64,000 bases of DNA from an uncultured Caldilineaceae bacterium (lineage in GTDB: Bacteria; Chloroflexota; Anaerolineae; Caldilineales; Caldilineaceae). Shown here piece by piece: positions 46,969 through 56,884 of the stretch (the first letter of the stretch is position 1; every line of letters starts with the position of its first letter). Position numbers and translations under genes: made by a program. The notes below the pieces were generated by a model that was not told where the DNA came from, did no database searches, and saw only the letters and a program-made list of their open reading frames with translations. The stretch is taken from NCBI GenBank assembly GCA_951812725.1, contig OX638330.1:1798001-1862000 (forward strand), given 5' to 3'.

Positions 46969-48533
46969 CGGACATGTCCAGCGTCAAACCGCTTGAACTG
47001 AATGTCACCAACTTCGGACCGATTGCCGATGGAAAAATCGAGTTGCGCCCAATGACGGTATTAGTGGGGCCAAGCAACTCCGGCAAGTCCTATTTCGCCT
47101 CGCTGATCTATACGCTACAAAGATTTTTCAGCAGCCGTTTTGGAGGCACTGACAGTAACCCTACTTTGCCTGACGAATTTTGGCCTGAGTCGACACGTAC
47201 ACACTGGATACGTAGAGGGACGTTGTCTAAATCCGATGTTCCCAATCTTGTAAGCTGGTTCACCGAAACGATTTCGCAACTAATGACGTTCGACGACAAC
47301 CCCGGCCGGAGCCTTATCGAACTGCCGGAGACTGTTGCCACTCTAGTGAGGCCGATTCTCAGCGATGTCGCCGTCTTAAACAGACCTTTGGATAGCGAAT
47401 TTGCAAGGTGCTTTGGCGTCGATCAGACTCGGCATTTGCGCAACTTTCTTAGCCCCTACAACACAGAAATTCATATAAAGGGTGCACTGTTGACTGAAAT
47501 GGGTAAGAGTCACGCTTATTCCTACGAAGTCAAATTGCAAGATCAAGGAGTAGCTCTTAGCTCTTCGATTCCAGATACGGCGCGTCTTTACATAGAACGT
47601 AGCTTATTCGAAAAGCATTTGAAGTCTCACTGGCTTTTGAACGCGGAATGGACAGTTGAAGAAGACTTGAGAGTCGCCGGCGCCTTTAAGCTGTTGGACC
47701 TACTTGCAGATTGTTTTACTTCTGACATCGTCTCTCCCTTAAACCAAACCCCTTTCTATCTTCCAGCCGACCGCGCAGGTGTTATGCACTCGCATCAGGT
47801 AGTTGTACGGTCTCTCATTGCCAGTGCATCGCGCGCCGCCTTGCGCCCTGATTCTCCATTACCCGTGCTTTCGGGCGTTCTTGGTGACTTTCTTGACCAG
47901 CTTGTGGCCTTGTCCAGTGTGTCTCTTCGGGCACATGAAGATTACGATACTATTTCAAGGCGATTGGAACACTCTCTTCTTCAAGGGAAGGTCAATGTAG
48001 GAGGGCCGAATCAAGTCAATTATCCCACTTTTTCCTACCGGCCAGATGGTTGGGATCGAGACCTACCTCTGATGAATACTTCGTCAATGGTATCGGAATT
48101 GGCGCCGGTCGTGCTATACCTGCGTCATGTCGTGCAACCGGGAAACTTGCTGATAATAGAAGAACCCGAAGCGCACCTGCACCCCGAAATGCAGGCAAAG
48201 TTTACCCGCCACCTCGTTTCCGCCATTCAATCTGGAGTTAGAATTCTCATTACTACCCACAGCGAATGGATTCTTGAGGAACTAGCCAATCTAGTCAAAC
48301 TGTCAGAACTGCCCCCTGACCAGCGCGAAGGTATTGAGGATCCCGATATCTCCCTCAGACCAGACCAACTGGGCGCATGGTTTTTTGAACCCAATGAGGA
48401 ATCTGGCGGTTCAGTAGTACGTGAAATCTCTCTAGATGAGGAATCGGCCACGTTCCCAGCTGGCTTCGGGCTTGTCACCGAAAATCTTTACAACCGATGG
48501 GTGGAGATCTCCACTCGCATTCAGGAGAACTAG
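46965..48533 (+). CDS. AAA-family ATPase of the OLD/RecF-like type, accessory
   Basis: This 522-residue protein has an ABC/SMC-like ATPase fold: Walker A GPSNSGKS (about residues 34-41), a long helical middle part, Walker B LLIIEEPEAHLHPEMQ (about 395) and the switch histidine in ITTHSEWILEE (about 430). The N-terminal strand NVTNFGPIADGKIELRPMTVLVG is typical of the AAA_15/OLD group used in many defence and abortive-infection systems. There is no TOPRIM domain. Base composition is clearly A+T-richer than flanking genes, suggesting transfer. The next gene overlaps it and is a likely partner. Confidence 0.8.
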   Translation: MTDMSSVKPLELNVTNFGPIADGKIELRPMTVLVGPSNSGKSYFASLIYTLQRFFSSRFGGTDSNPTLPDEFWPESTRTHWIRRGTLSKSDVPNLVSWFTETISQLMTFDDNPGRSLIELPETVATLVRPILSDVAVLNRPLDSEFARCFGVDQTRHLRNFLSPYNTEIHIKGALLTEMGKSHAYSYEVKLQDQGVALSSSIPDTARLYIERSLFEKHLKSHWLLNAEWTVEEDLRVAGAFKLLDLLADCFTSDIVSPLNQTPFYLPADRAGVMHSHQVVVRSLIASASRAALRPDSPLPVLSGVLGDFLDQLVALSSVSLRAHEDYDTISRRLEHSLLQGKVNVGGPNQVNYPTFSYRPDGWDRDLPLMNTSSMVSELAPVVLYLRHVVQPGNLLIIEEPEAHLHPEMQAKFTRHLVSAIQSGVRILITTHSEWILEELANLVKLSELPPDQREGIEDPDISLRPDQLGAWFFEPNEESGGSVVREISLDEESATFPAGFGLVTENLYNRWVEISTRIQEN

Positions 48534-49012
48534 CGTCTTTGTCAGCAATTGAAGCAGTCAGGAGAGGAACTGACCCGAAATGCCACTCCAAAACATGTCG
48601 GGACGGACGTTGCACGCTCTTACTGGATGAAGCCCCGGCGCCATTTGCTTTAATCAGTTTAGAACACGCAGCTTCGCCGGTTGAACGAAATGCACCGCGA
48701 TCTGACTACCTGTTCGTCGGCGGCAACATAGGAAATGGCGAGTGGGTTGCGCCAATAGAATTGACCGCGAGCTCCGCCAGAGTCAGCAAATTCCTACCCC
48801 AGTTACGCGCCGGCGCTGAAATTGCGAGCCGTCTCATTCCGCATAATATCCCAGTTAGATTTCGCCCTGTTGCAGCCTATGGAGGAGAACTCAGGCGCAT
48901 TGAGGTTCGAAACTTTCTGAAACGCTCAAATCAAGTTGTTTTCCGAAATGTGCCAACGCCGATCAAGCTTGTTCGGTGTGGCTCGCCCTTGAACAAAGCA
49001 TTGAAAGGTTGA
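48497..49012 (+). CDS. unknown partner of the AAA ATPase
   Basis: This protein of up to 171 residues overlaps the ATPase gene end by 37 bases if the ATG at 48497 is used. A TTG at 48539 with AGGAG 11 bases upstream is an alternative. It has a cysteine cluster, CHSKTCRDGRC, near the N terminus. A DYLFVGGN...APIELTAS segment then follows, an acidic residue and a later E-x-T on strands, which faintly resembles a PD-(D/E)xK nuclease core. The C-terminal part is basic. I do not recognise the family; a toxin or effector role would be inference from the gene pairing only. Confidence 0.6.
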   Translation: MGGDLHSHSGELASLSAIEAVRRGTDPKCHSKTCRDGRCTLLLDEAPAPFALISLEHAASPVERNAPRSDYLFVGGNIGNGEWVAPIELTASSARVSKFLPQLRAGAEIASRLIPHNIPVRFRPVAAYGGELRRIEVRNFLKRSNQVVFRNVPTPIKLVRCGSPLNKALKG

Positions 49013-49102
49013 CGTGCATAGGGGTGAGGCAAGCTTTCTTTACCAAGAACCCCAGTTTCACTAGACTTACATCTTCCAATTCCTTGAGGAGTTTCCCAAC
49101 AG

Positions 49103-50386
49103 ATGACCACCGCTGTTCAACAGAAAAACTACGACATAGCCGACATCACCCTAGCCGAACGCGGCCGCTTCCGCATGCAGTGGGCCGCAAAAGAGATGCC
49201 CGTGCTCGACCTGCTGGAAGAACGCTACTTGCGCGAACGCCCCTTCGCCGGCGTCCGCATGGCCGCGGCCATGCATGTCACCAGCGAGACCGCCAACCTG
49301 ATGCGCATCCTCATCGCCGGCGGCGCCGAAGTAGCGCTCTGCGCCAGCAATCCACTGAGTACGCAGGACGATATCGCCGCCGCGCTCGTCACCTACTACG
49401 AGATGCCCGTCTACGCAATCAAGGGCGAAACAAATAGGCAGTATAACGAGCACATAAATGCCGTCCTTGATACGAAACCGCATCTGACCATGGACGACGG
49501 CATGGACCTGGTCGCTATGCTCCACACGCAACGCGGCAATCTGCTCGAAAATGTCGTGGGCGGCACCGAAGAAACCACCACCGGCGTCATCCGCCTCAAA
49601 GCCATGGCCGCCGACGGCAAATTGGCCTTCCCCGTAATCGCTGTCAACGACGCCATGACCAAGCACTTCTTTGATAACCGCTACGGCACCGGCCAGAGCA
49701 CCTTGGACGGCATCATTCGCGCCACGAACGTACTCATTGCCGGTAAATCCTTCGTTGTTGGCGGCTACGGCTGGTGCAGCAAGGGCATCGCCATGCGCGC
49801 CAAAGGCATGGGGGCCAACGTCGTCGTCACCGAGGTCGACCCCTTGCGGGCCCTTGAAGCGGTTATGGACGGTTTCCAGGTGATGCCGATGGCCCAGGCT
49901 GCCAGGACGGGCCAGATCTTCTGCTCGGCCACCGGCGACATACACGTTATTGACGGCCACCACATGGAGCAGATGCGAGACGGCGCCATCCTCGCCAATA
50001 GCGGGCACTTTGACGTCGAGATCAATCTCAATGCGCTGGAGGCAATGTCTACCAAGATAACCCGCGTCCGCGATTTCCTCGACGAATACACACTGGAAGA
50101 CGGCCGCCGCCTCTATGTTGCCGGCGAGGGCCGCCTCGTCAACCTGGCCGCGGCCGAAGGGCATCCCAGCGCTGTCATGGACATGAGTTTCGCAAATCAG
50201 GCCTTGGCTGCCGAGTATCTGCTCAAGCACAGCGACGAAATGAGCGGCAACGTCTACGATATGCCTGAAGCACTCGATCGGGAGATCGCGGCCCTCAAAC
50301 TCAAAGCCATGGAAATCGAGATCGACAAACTGACGCCTGAACAGGAAGCCTACCTGAACGAATGGACTCTCGGGACAGCCGAATAG
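49103..50386 (+). CDS. ahcY: adenosylhomocysteinase (S-adenosylhomocysteine hydrolase)
   Basis: This 427-residue NAD+-dependent enzyme splits SAH to adenosine and homocysteine. [16 protein letters not shown] and [14 protein letters not shown] form the substrate part, the NAD-binding loop is GYGWCSKG (about residues 220-227), and the catalytic [14 protein letters not shown] and [10 protein letters not shown] segments are intact. It is the shorter bacterial/archaeal form and ends in ...WTLGTAE without the Lys-Pro-x-x-Tyr-Arg-Tyr tail of the longer class. GAGGAG lies upstream of the ATG. Confidence 0.95.
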   Translation: MTTAVQQKNYDIADITLAERGRFRMQWAAKEMPVLDLLEERYLRERPFAGVRMAAAMHVTSETANLMRILIAGGAEVALCASNPLSTQDDIAAALVTYYEMPVYAIKGETNRQYNEHINAVLDTKPHLTMDDGMDLVAMLHTQRGNLLENVVGGTEETTTGVIRLKAMAADGKLAFPVIAVNDAMTKHFFDNRYGTGQSTLDGIIRATNVLIAGKSFVVGGYGWCSKGIAMRAKGMGANVVVTEVDPLRALEAVMDGFQVMPMAQAARTGQIFCSATGDIHVIDGHHMEQMRDGAILANSGHFDVEINLNALEAMSTKITRVRDFLDEYTLEDGRRLYVAGEGRLVNLAAAEGHPSAVMDMSFANQALAAEYLLKHSDEMSGNVYDMPEALDREIAALKLKAMEIEIDKLTPEQEAYLNEWTLGTAE

Positions 50387-50431
50387 TATCAGCTCTCGCC
50401 GCCAGGAGGGCGGCAGACAGGAGAAATGCCA

Positions 50432-51646
50432 ATGAGCAGTACCTTTATGACCGCGCCTTCACTCCTATTTACCAGCGAATCGGTAACGGAGGGGCACCCC
50501 GACAAGATGTGCGACCAGATCAGCGACGCCGTGGTGGATGCCATTATGGAACAGGATCCCCATGCCCGCATTGCTTGTGAGACGGCCGTAAAGACTGGCT
50601 TTGTAATTCTCCTCGGTGAAATTACGACCTCTGCATCCCTGAACTATGATGAACTGGTCCGGTCCGTCGTCAAGGATATCGGTTTCGATAGCAGTGACAA
50701 AGGGTTTGACGGCGAGACTTGCGGCGTACAGGTCGCCATCGCTTCGCAGTCGCCCGATATTGCCCTCGGCGTCGACAAAGCGCAGGAATTCAAATCCGAC
50801 GCCATGGACAGCGAAGAGGACGAGATTGAATCGGTCGGCGCCGGCGACCAGGGTATGATGTTCGGCTTTGCCTGCAATGAAACCGACTCTCTGATGCCTC
50901 TGCCGATCTATCTGGCCCACAAACTCAGTCGACGTCTTGCCGAACTTCGCAAGTCAGGTACACTTCCCTGGCTGGGCCCGGACGGCAAGTCGCAAGTCAC
51001 GGTGGAATACAGCCGCGGCAAGCCCAAACGCATCCACACGGTCCTGATAAGCACGCAGCACTCGGCCGAAATCTGCGCCGACGATATCAGGCGGCAGATT
51101 ATCGAACATTGCATCAGTCCTACGCTTCCCGCCGAAATGGTGGACGACGACCTGCTCATCTACGTAAATCCAACCGGCCGCTTCGTTGTCGGTGGGCCGA
51201 TGGGCGATGCCGGCCTGACCGGGCGCAAAATCATCGTCGATACCTACGGCGGTATGGGTCGACACGGTGGCGGCGCATTCAGCGGTAAAGACTGCACAAA
51301 AGTCGACCGCAGCGGTGCCTACGCCGCCCGCTGGGTAGCAAAAAACATCGTCGCGGCGGGCTTGGCAGACCGGTGTGAAATCCAACTCGCCTACGCCATC
51401 GGCATCGCCCAGCCTCTCAGCGTGAATGTCGAAACCTTCGGCACCGGCAAGACCAGCGACGCAAAAATCGAAGAACTAATCGATGCACACTTCGACCTGC
51501 GTCCGGGTGCCATTATCCGCGACCTGGATCTACGCCGCCCCATCTACCGCCAGACCGCGACTTACGGACACTTTGGGCGGGACGACATCGACCTGCCCTG
51601 GGAAAATACTGACAAGGCGGATCTCCTGCGGCAAACCGCGGGCTGA
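50432..51646 (+). CDS. metK: S-adenosylmethionine synthetase
   Basis: This 404-residue enzyme makes SAM from methionine and [15 protein letters not shown] (about residues 13-24), the ATP motif [12 protein letters not shown] (about 136-147) and the P-loop-like GGGAFSGKD (about 279-287) are all intact. The ATG at 50432 has AGGAG 9 bases upstream; the one at 50426 would be only 3 bases away. A GCCGCC/GGCGGC hairpin precedes the ribosome site. It follows ahcY by 45 bases, probably in one transcript. Confidence 0.96.
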   Translation: MSSTFMTAPSLLFTSESVTEGHPDKMCDQISDAVVDAIMEQDPHARIACETAVKTGFVILLGEITTSASLNYDELVRSVVKDIGFDSSDKGFDGETCGVQVAIASQSPDIALGVDKAQEFKSDAMDSEEDEIESVGAGDQGMMFGFACNETDSLMPLPIYLAHKLSRRLAELRKSGTLPWLGPDGKSQVTVEYSRGKPKRIHTVLISTQHSAEICADDIRRQIIEHCISPTLPAEMVDDDLLIYVNPTGRFVVGGPMGDAGLTGRKIIVDTYGGMGRHGGGAFSGKDCTKVDRSGAYAARWVAKNIVAAGLADRCEIQLAYAIGIAQPLSVNVETFGTGKTSDAKIEELIDAHFDLRPGAIIRDLDLRRPIYRQTATYGHFGRDDIDLPWENTDKADLLRQTAG

Positions 51647-51660
51647 ATAAACTGAACTCT

Positions 51661-52557
51661 ATGGAGACTCAAGAACAGAGCGGCACTGCCCTTCTGTCAT
51701 TGAAAGAATTGCCGTCGATATTCTGGTACATCGTTGCCAGCGCCTCGGGGCTGGCTTTGATTCTGATCCTCGTATTGGTCGTACTTGGATATCGCGACGG
51801 CATTCAGCGCGGCGAAGCCCAAAAACGCCAACAGGTCGCAATCTTGCTGCAACGTGCGTCCGACATGCTGGAAAACGGCCAGCCTCAGGAAGCTCTGGCT
51901 GCCTACAGGTTGATTCTTCAGGTCGACCCGGAAAACGAGGCTGCCCGTAACGCCATCCCTGCCGTTGAGGCAATTTCAACCGTTGAACCCGTTCCCGTCG
52001 AGGAAACCGCGCCAAGCGTGGTCGACCTCGAGTGGGCTAAGGCGCTCAAACTGTATGACGCCGGCCGTTGGCAAGAGGCAATTCAGGCATTCTCGCTAGT
52101 GCAGTCCATGCAAGCCGATTACAGAAGCGATGAGATGAAACAGAATCTGTTTATCTCCTACGTTGAGCTGGCCAGAGCCGTAACAGCTGAAGGGAGCCTG
52201 GAGGAGGCGGTGCAGCTGTTCGACAAAGCGCTCGAAATGAACGCCAACGAACCGCTGATTCAGCAGGAGCGCCACATGACGGCCCAGTACGTGGATGTCA
52301 AAACCTATTGGGGCGCCGATTGGGCGCAAGTGATCCTCCTTCTGGAAGATCTCTACCAGATTGATCCGGAATACCGCGACGTGCGTTTCCTGCTGCAGAG
52401 GGCGCACGTCCAAAAAGGTGAAAGTCTCGCCAGCGAAGAAGAGTGGTGTGCAGCCGCCTCCGAATTTACCAGCGCCATTGCCGTACTTGACTGGCTCGAG
52501 CTGCGAGGTAGACGTGATGAGTTGGCCGCCCTGTGTCGTAACGCGAACGGTGGTTAG
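51661..52557 (+). CDS. membrane-anchored TPR-like protein
   Basis: This 298-residue protein has one N-terminal membrane helix (about residues 20-43). It is followed by helical repeats resembling TPRs: NGQPQEALAAYRLILQVDPENEAA, AGRWQEAIQAFSLVQ and GSLEEAVQLFDKALEMNANEP. Such repeats bind partner proteins. It starts 14 bases after the metK stop without a clear ribosome site and has no evident tie to SAM metabolism. Specific function unknown. Confidence 0.8.
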   Translation: METQEQSGTALLSLKELPSIFWYIVASASGLALILILVLVVLGYRDGIQRGEAQKRQQVAILLQRASDMLENGQPQEALAAYRLILQVDPENEAARNAIPAVEAISTVEPVPVEETAPSVVDLEWAKALKLYDAGRWQEAIQAFSLVQSMQADYRSDEMKQNLFISYVELARAVTAEGSLEEAVQLFDKALEMNANEPLIQQERHMTAQYVDVKTYWGADWAQVILLLEDLYQIDPEYRDVRFLLQRAHVQKGESLASEEEWCAAASEFTSAIAVLDWLELRGRRDELAALCRNANGG

Positions 52558-52694
52558 GTCCTTCTCGAGAGAAAGGCTACCGCACCGCCTCATGGCCCAT
52601 CCGGTTCATTCCTCTCAATCCGTTGGAACAGCGGGTCCTGGACCCTTCTTGCGCTCGCCTTGTTTTTCTCACTGAACCCTACACTCTGCCAGAA

Positions 52695-52723
52695 TTGTCC
52701 AAATGGCCGCTTAAGGCTATAAT
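52695..52723 (+). promoter_or_regulatory. promoter of the tRNA cluster
   Basis: TTGTCC (52695-52700) and a perfect TATAAT (52718-52723) are 17 bases apart. Transcription would begin near 52730, just before the first tRNA at 52739. Confidence 0.7.
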
Positions 52724-52738
52724 TGTACGGTGCAAATA

Positions 52739-52812
52739 CGGGGAGTAGCGCAGCCTGGCAGCGCACAGCGTTTGGGACGCTGGGGTCGGAGGTTCAAATC
52801 CTCTCTCCCCGA
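52739..52812 (+). tRNA. tRNA-Pro (anticodon TGG)
   Basis: The full 74-base cloverleaf folds with acceptor CGGGGAG/CTCCCCG, D-stem GCGC/GCGC, anticodon stem CAGCG/CGCTG around TTTGGGA, and T-arm GGAGG-TTCAAAT-CCTCT. CCA is not encoded. Confidence 0.97.
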
Positions 52813-52815
52813 CTT

Positions 52816-52886
52816 GCGGGTATAGCTCAATGGTAGAGCGCCGGCCTTCCAAGCCGACGATGCGGGTTCGATCCCCGCTACCCGCT
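52816..52886 (+). tRNA. tRNA-Gly (anticodon TCC)
   Basis: This is a 71-base cloverleaf with acceptor GCGGGTA/TACCCGC, D-stem GCTC/GAGC, anticodon loop CTTCCAA and T-arm GCGGG-TTCGATC-CCCGC. The outermost anticodon-stem pair is mismatched (C-A). CCA is not encoded. It lies three bases after tRNA-Pro. Confidence 0.97.
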
Positions 52887-52908
52887 CTCAGGCATCCCTG
52901 CCAAGGTT

Positions 52909-52980
52909 GGATCGGTAGCTCAATGGCAGAGCAAGGAGCTCATAACTCCTGGGTTACAGGTTCGAGTCCTGTCCGATCCA
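52909..52980 (+). tRNA. tRNA-Met (anticodon CAT)
   Basis: This is a 72-base cloverleaf with acceptor GGATCGG/CCGATCC, anticodon stem AGGAG/CTCCT around CTCATAA, and T-arm ACAGG-TTCGAGT-CCTGT. It lacks the three G-C pairs of an initiator anticodon stem, so it is elongator Met, or Ile2 if the C34 is lysidine-modified. CCA is not encoded. Confidence 0.93.
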
Positions 52981-53258
52981 CACACTACTTCTCTTCTCCA
53001 CTCGCATGTCCAGTGCCCGACTTCTGGGCTTTCCTCGCCTCTTTCATTTCCAGACAGGAAACTCTCGCCGCAGTCTTCTTGCTCATGGGCGCCGGCCGAA
53101 TAGCTGCGAAGAGCAAGGCCTACTCACTGGCGCACAATCCTGCCATCGCGTCACGATTTCTGTTCCGCGCCCAAACCCATGTGCTATTATTCGCCCGCAA
53201 CTGACGGGCCCTGACTTGCAACCACAATTTCCGAAGCGCGACAAGGAGAACAGCCAGC

Positions 53259-54239
53259 ATGCCCGAAGCGGAATCTCAAGTCGAGATTGACATTCTCTCC
53301 GAGCCGGTTCACAGCGGTTTCGTCGCCGTTATTGGCCGGCCCAATGTAGGTAAGTCGACCCTGCTCAATCTGGTGCTAGGGCAAAAGATCGCAATCACGA
53401 GCGACAAGCCGCAGACAACCCGCGACCAGATCATGGGAATCCGCACCGATGAAGATGCTCAGTTTATCTTCCTCGACACGCCAGGCATCCACCAGCCCCG
53501 CAACAAGCTCGGCAAACATATGGTAAACGTGGCCGAGCAGGCGATCACCAGCGACGCTGATGTTATCCTCTGGCTGGTGGACGTCACGACGCCGCCCACC
53601 GACGACGACATCTATATATCGGAGCGTCTTGCTGAACTGCACGCAGCGGCCGGCGGGCTGCCATTCCTGATGATGGCCGCAAACAAGGTCGACGCATTGC
53701 AGGGCGCAGATCTCTTCAACAGGCAGATCGAGTACGGGGCGCTTCTCGACTGGCTCACCAGCGCAAAAAGCGGACAGGATGCCATCCCTGTTCTGCCTCT
53801 CAGCGCAACCTCCGGCGAGGGTGTGGACGCGCTTCTCGCCGCCCTTGCCGAGCTGCTGCCTCCAGGCCCTCTCTACTACCCAAGCGAGCAGGTCACCGAC
53901 CTATCAATGCGCTTCATAGCCGCAGAAATCGTGCGCGAAAAGGCCCTCCGGCTCCTGCGGCAAGAGATTCCGCACAGCCTGGCCGTCGTGGTAACCGAAT
54001 GGAACGAGCGCGGCCCGGAGATGACGCACATTGCCGCCACCGTATATGTGGAACGACACAGCCAGAAGGGCATCGTGCTTGGTAACGGCGGCTCCATGAT
54101 CAAGAAAATCGGGCAGGAGGCTCGACCTGAAATCGAAGAAATGGTCGGTACACGCGTCTACCTGGAACTGTGGGTAAAAGTGCTGCAGAAGTGGCGCCGC
54201 AAAGAGAATCTTCTGCGGCGCCTGGGCTACCAATACTGA
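53259..54239 (+). CDS. era: GTPase Era
   Basis: This 326-residue protein has an N-terminal GTPase domain with G1 GRPNVGKST (about residues 26-34), G2 around KPQTTRD, G3 DTPG (about 74) and G4 NKVD (about 144). A C-terminal KH domain contains VVVTEWNERG and the GXXG loop GNGGSMIKKIG. Era binds the 3' end of 16S rRNA and helps 30S assembly. AAGGAG lies 9 bases before the ATG. Confidence 0.96.
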   Translation: MPEAESQVEIDILSEPVHSGFVAVIGRPNVGKSTLLNLVLGQKIAITSDKPQTTRDQIMGIRTDEDAQFIFLDTPGIHQPRNKLGKHMVNVAEQAITSDADVILWLVDVTTPPTDDDIYISERLAELHAAAGGLPFLMMAANKVDALQGADLFNRQIEYGALLDWLTSAKSGQDAIPVLPLSATSGEGVDALLAALAELLPPGPLYYPSEQVTDLSMRFIAAEIVREKALRLLRQEIPHSLAVVVTEWNERGPEMTHIAATVYVERHSQKGIVLGNGGSMIKKIGQEARPEIEEMVGTRVYLELWVKVLQKWRRKENLLRRLGYQY

Positions 54240-54381
54240 CGCTTGGCAATCGTCGACAAGGTTAGACCTCCGCAGCCGGTCGCAGCCACTGCAATTGGCT
54301 TTTCGACCTTCCTTTGGTTTCCCTGCGCGCGCTGTGATATGATCGCGGCAGATTGTTCCACCTTGAATACAAAGGTTGCCG

Positions 54382-56874
54382 ATGAATCCGCACACGATTC
54401 GCATTCTGGAATACGACAAGATTCTGAAGACGCTGGCCACATTTTGTGCCTTCGACGGCGGCGCCGAGTTGGCAACCTCGCTGCTGCCCAGCGACGACCT
54501 GCGAACTATCAGTGACTGGATGGAGCAGACCAGCGAAGCCTGCCGCTTGCTCGAACAGAAGACTGACATCTACTTCGGGGGCGTTTACGACGTACGCGCC
54601 TTTATCGCAAAGTCCGAGCGCGGCAGCATTCTGATTCCGACCGAACTGGTCGAAATTCGTACCACGCTCATGCGCGCCCGCACGCTTCGCAACACATTGA
54701 CCCGGCTCAACCGTCAGTTTCCACGCCTCGCAGACATCGCATTTTCCATCGAACCGTGTGAGCATGTCATCGGCGAAGTAAGCCGCTGCATTAACGACCG
54801 CGCCGAGGTTGTAGATAGCGCCTCCAACGAATTGGGACGAATCCGTGCCCAGTTACGGGTGGCCCAGGACAGGCTCCTCAGCACTTTGGACCGGCTTGTG
54901 CAAAGCACCGATGTCGTCCCCTACCTGCAGGAATCGATTGTCACCCAGCGCCAGGGCCGCTACGTTATTCCAGTGCGTTCGGAATACAAAGGACAGGTGC
55001 AGGGCATCGTGCACGACCAATCGGCCAGCGGCGCGACCTTCTTTATCGAACCCATAACCGTGGTCGAACAGAACAACGCAGTCCGCGAATTGGAGTTGGA
55101 GGAAGAGAAGGAGGTCCGGCGCATCCTCTCCGAGCTCTCCGATCTTGTCGCCGATGAGGGACCCTACATCAACCGCAACGTACAGATTCTGTCCCAACTC
55201 GACTTCACTTTTGCCAAGGCCAAGTATGCGATTGAGATGGAGGCTACCGCGCCCGATATCGTCTCCTTTCAACAAAAACGGGCCGAAATTTTCGCGGGTA
55301 TCGACGAAGACACGAAAGAAGAGCGCACCATCCAGCATCCGGGCTCCGTTCTGAACTTCCGCCAGGCCCGCCACCCCATACTTGAACCGGATTCAGTCGT
55401 TCCCATCGATGTCTATTTCGACGACGAATGTTACATCCTCGTGGTTACGGGGCCAAACACAGGCGGCAAAACCGTCACCTTGAAGACCGTCGGCCTTCTA
55501 ACCCTGATGGCCCAGTCGGGCATGATGATCCCTGTTGACGAGGGCAGTACACTCTCAGTATTCGAAGGCGTCTACGCCGACATCGGCGACGAACAGTCCA
55601 TCGAACAGAACCTGAGCACTTTCTCCAGTCACATGACCAATATCATCAACATCCTGGAAGAAGCCGACCCCCAAAGCCTCGTCCTGCTTGATGAACTGGG
55701 CGCCGGAACCGATCCCGACGAAGGCTCGGCCCTTGCTGCGGCACTGCTCGAAAACCTGCGCGATCGAGGCATTACCACACTCGCCACGACCCATTACAGC
55801 GATCTGAAACTGTATGCCCACAACACCGCCGGCGTTCGCAATGCATCCGTTGAATTCGATGTCGAGAATCTCAGCCCTACTTTCGAGCTCAGTATCGGCC
55901 TGCCGGGCCGCTCCAACGCCTTGACCATCGCTCGCCGGCTCGGGCTGAACCCGGTCATCGTTGATGACGCCGAAAAAATCTCGCGGCCGGAGTCCCTCGA
56001 AGTCGAGGCCATGCTCGAGGATGTGAGGCGCGCCCGCCAGGAGGCGAGGCGCGTACTCGGTGACGCCATGGAGAGGGAGCGCAGCGCCCAGGTCATCGAG
56101 GAGGACCTGCGTTACCAACTGGCAAGCATCGAAGAAGCGCGCCGCAAAGTCGTGGCCGAAACGCGTACAACCATGCAGAATGAACTGGCGGAAATCCGGC
56201 GCGAGATAGAAGGTTTCCGGCGGCGCATGGCCAAAGGTGGCATCGACGCCCAAGACGTACATTCACAGTTCATGCAGAATGCCACGCAGACCATCGGCCG
56301 CCGCGAATTGGACACCGATGGACGGGTCGACCAGGAGGTCACAACACCAGGTTCAGCGAGTTCCCGGATTCCCGGAGCCATTGAGAAGGGAGACAGGGTC
56401 TTCGTACCCAATCTTCAGGCAACAGGCGAGGTGATCGGCATCGATTTCCGCAATGGCGTCCCCAATGAGGCCGAAGTTCAGGTAGGCAATTTTCGACTCA
56501 AACTGCCCCTGAGACGGCTGGAACTACGCAGCAAAGCCCAGTCAGAGCCAGAGCAGACACCTCAACCTGTCGTACGCGTGCAGAAAAAATCGAAGTCAAG
56601 CGCGGCAGCGTCGACTTCGCAGACAGAGCTGGATCTCAGAGGAGAAAGGGTGGACGCGGGCTTGCAGCGGCTTGAAGGCTACCTCGACGACGCCTACCTT
56701 GAGAATCTCCCCTGGGTGCGTATTATCCATGGCAAAGGAACCGGGGCGATGCGAGATGCCGTGCGCACTGCCTTGAAAGGCCATCCTCTGGTCAGCAAAT
56801 TCCGCCCTGGCGTACTTGGCGAAGGTGACGACGGCGTCACGGTTGCCAATCTGATGACCGACGAAGAAGGGTAG
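54382..56874 (+). CDS. mutS2: endonuclease MutS2
   Basis: This 830-residue protein has MutS-like core and clamp helices, Walker A GPNTGGKT (about residues 356-363), Walker B LVLLDELGAGTDPDEG, and a long coiled-coil region. The C-terminal Smr nuclease domain begins at LDLRGERVD (about 750) and includes the HGKGTGAMRDAV motif. MutS2 suppresses recombination or rescues collided ribosomes in other bacteria. AAAGG precedes the ATG at 54382; a TTG six bases upstream is less likely. Confidence 0.95.
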   Translation: MNPHTIRILEYDKILKTLATFCAFDGGAELATSLLPSDDLRTISDWMEQTSEACRLLEQKTDIYFGGVYDVRAFIAKSERGSILIPTELVEIRTTLMRARTLRNTLTRLNRQFPRLADIAFSIEPCEHVIGEVSRCINDRAEVVDSASNELGRIRAQLRVAQDRLLSTLDRLVQSTDVVPYLQESIVTQRQGRYVIPVRSEYKGQVQGIVHDQSASGATFFIEPITVVEQNNAVRELELEEEKEVRRILSELSDLVADEGPYINRNVQILSQLDFTFAKAKYAIEMEATAPDIVSFQQKRAEIFAGIDEDTKEERTIQHPGSVLNFRQARHPILEPDSVVPIDVYFDDECYILVVTGPNTGGKTVTLKTVGLLTLMAQSGMMIPVDEGSTLSVFEGVYADIGDEQSIEQNLSTFSSHMTNIINILEEADPQSLVLLDELGAGTDPDEGSALAAALLENLRDRGITTLATTHYSDLKLYAHNTAGVRNASVEFDVENLSPTFELSIGLPGRSNALTIARRLGLNPVIVDDAEKISRPESLEVEAMLEDVRRARQEARRVLGDAMERERSAQVIEEDLRYQLASIEEARRKVVAETRTTMQNELAEIRREIEGFRRRMAKGGIDAQDVHSQFMQNATQTIGRRELDTDGRVDQEVTTPGSASSRIPGAIEKGDRVFVPNLQATGEVIGIDFRNGVPNEAEVQVGNFRLKLPLRRLELRSKAQSEPEQTPQPVVRVQKKSKSSAAASTSQTELDLRGERVDAGLQRLEGYLDDAYLENLPWVRIIHGKGTGAMRDAVRTALKGHPLVSKFRPGVLGEGDDGVTVANLMTDEEG

Positions 56875-56884
56875 CCAACCGGCC

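Noticed and set aside
49013..49102. A SAH riboswitch before ahcY
   Set aside because: The 90-base leader lacks the conserved SAH-aptamer blocks; only a normal ribosome site is visible.
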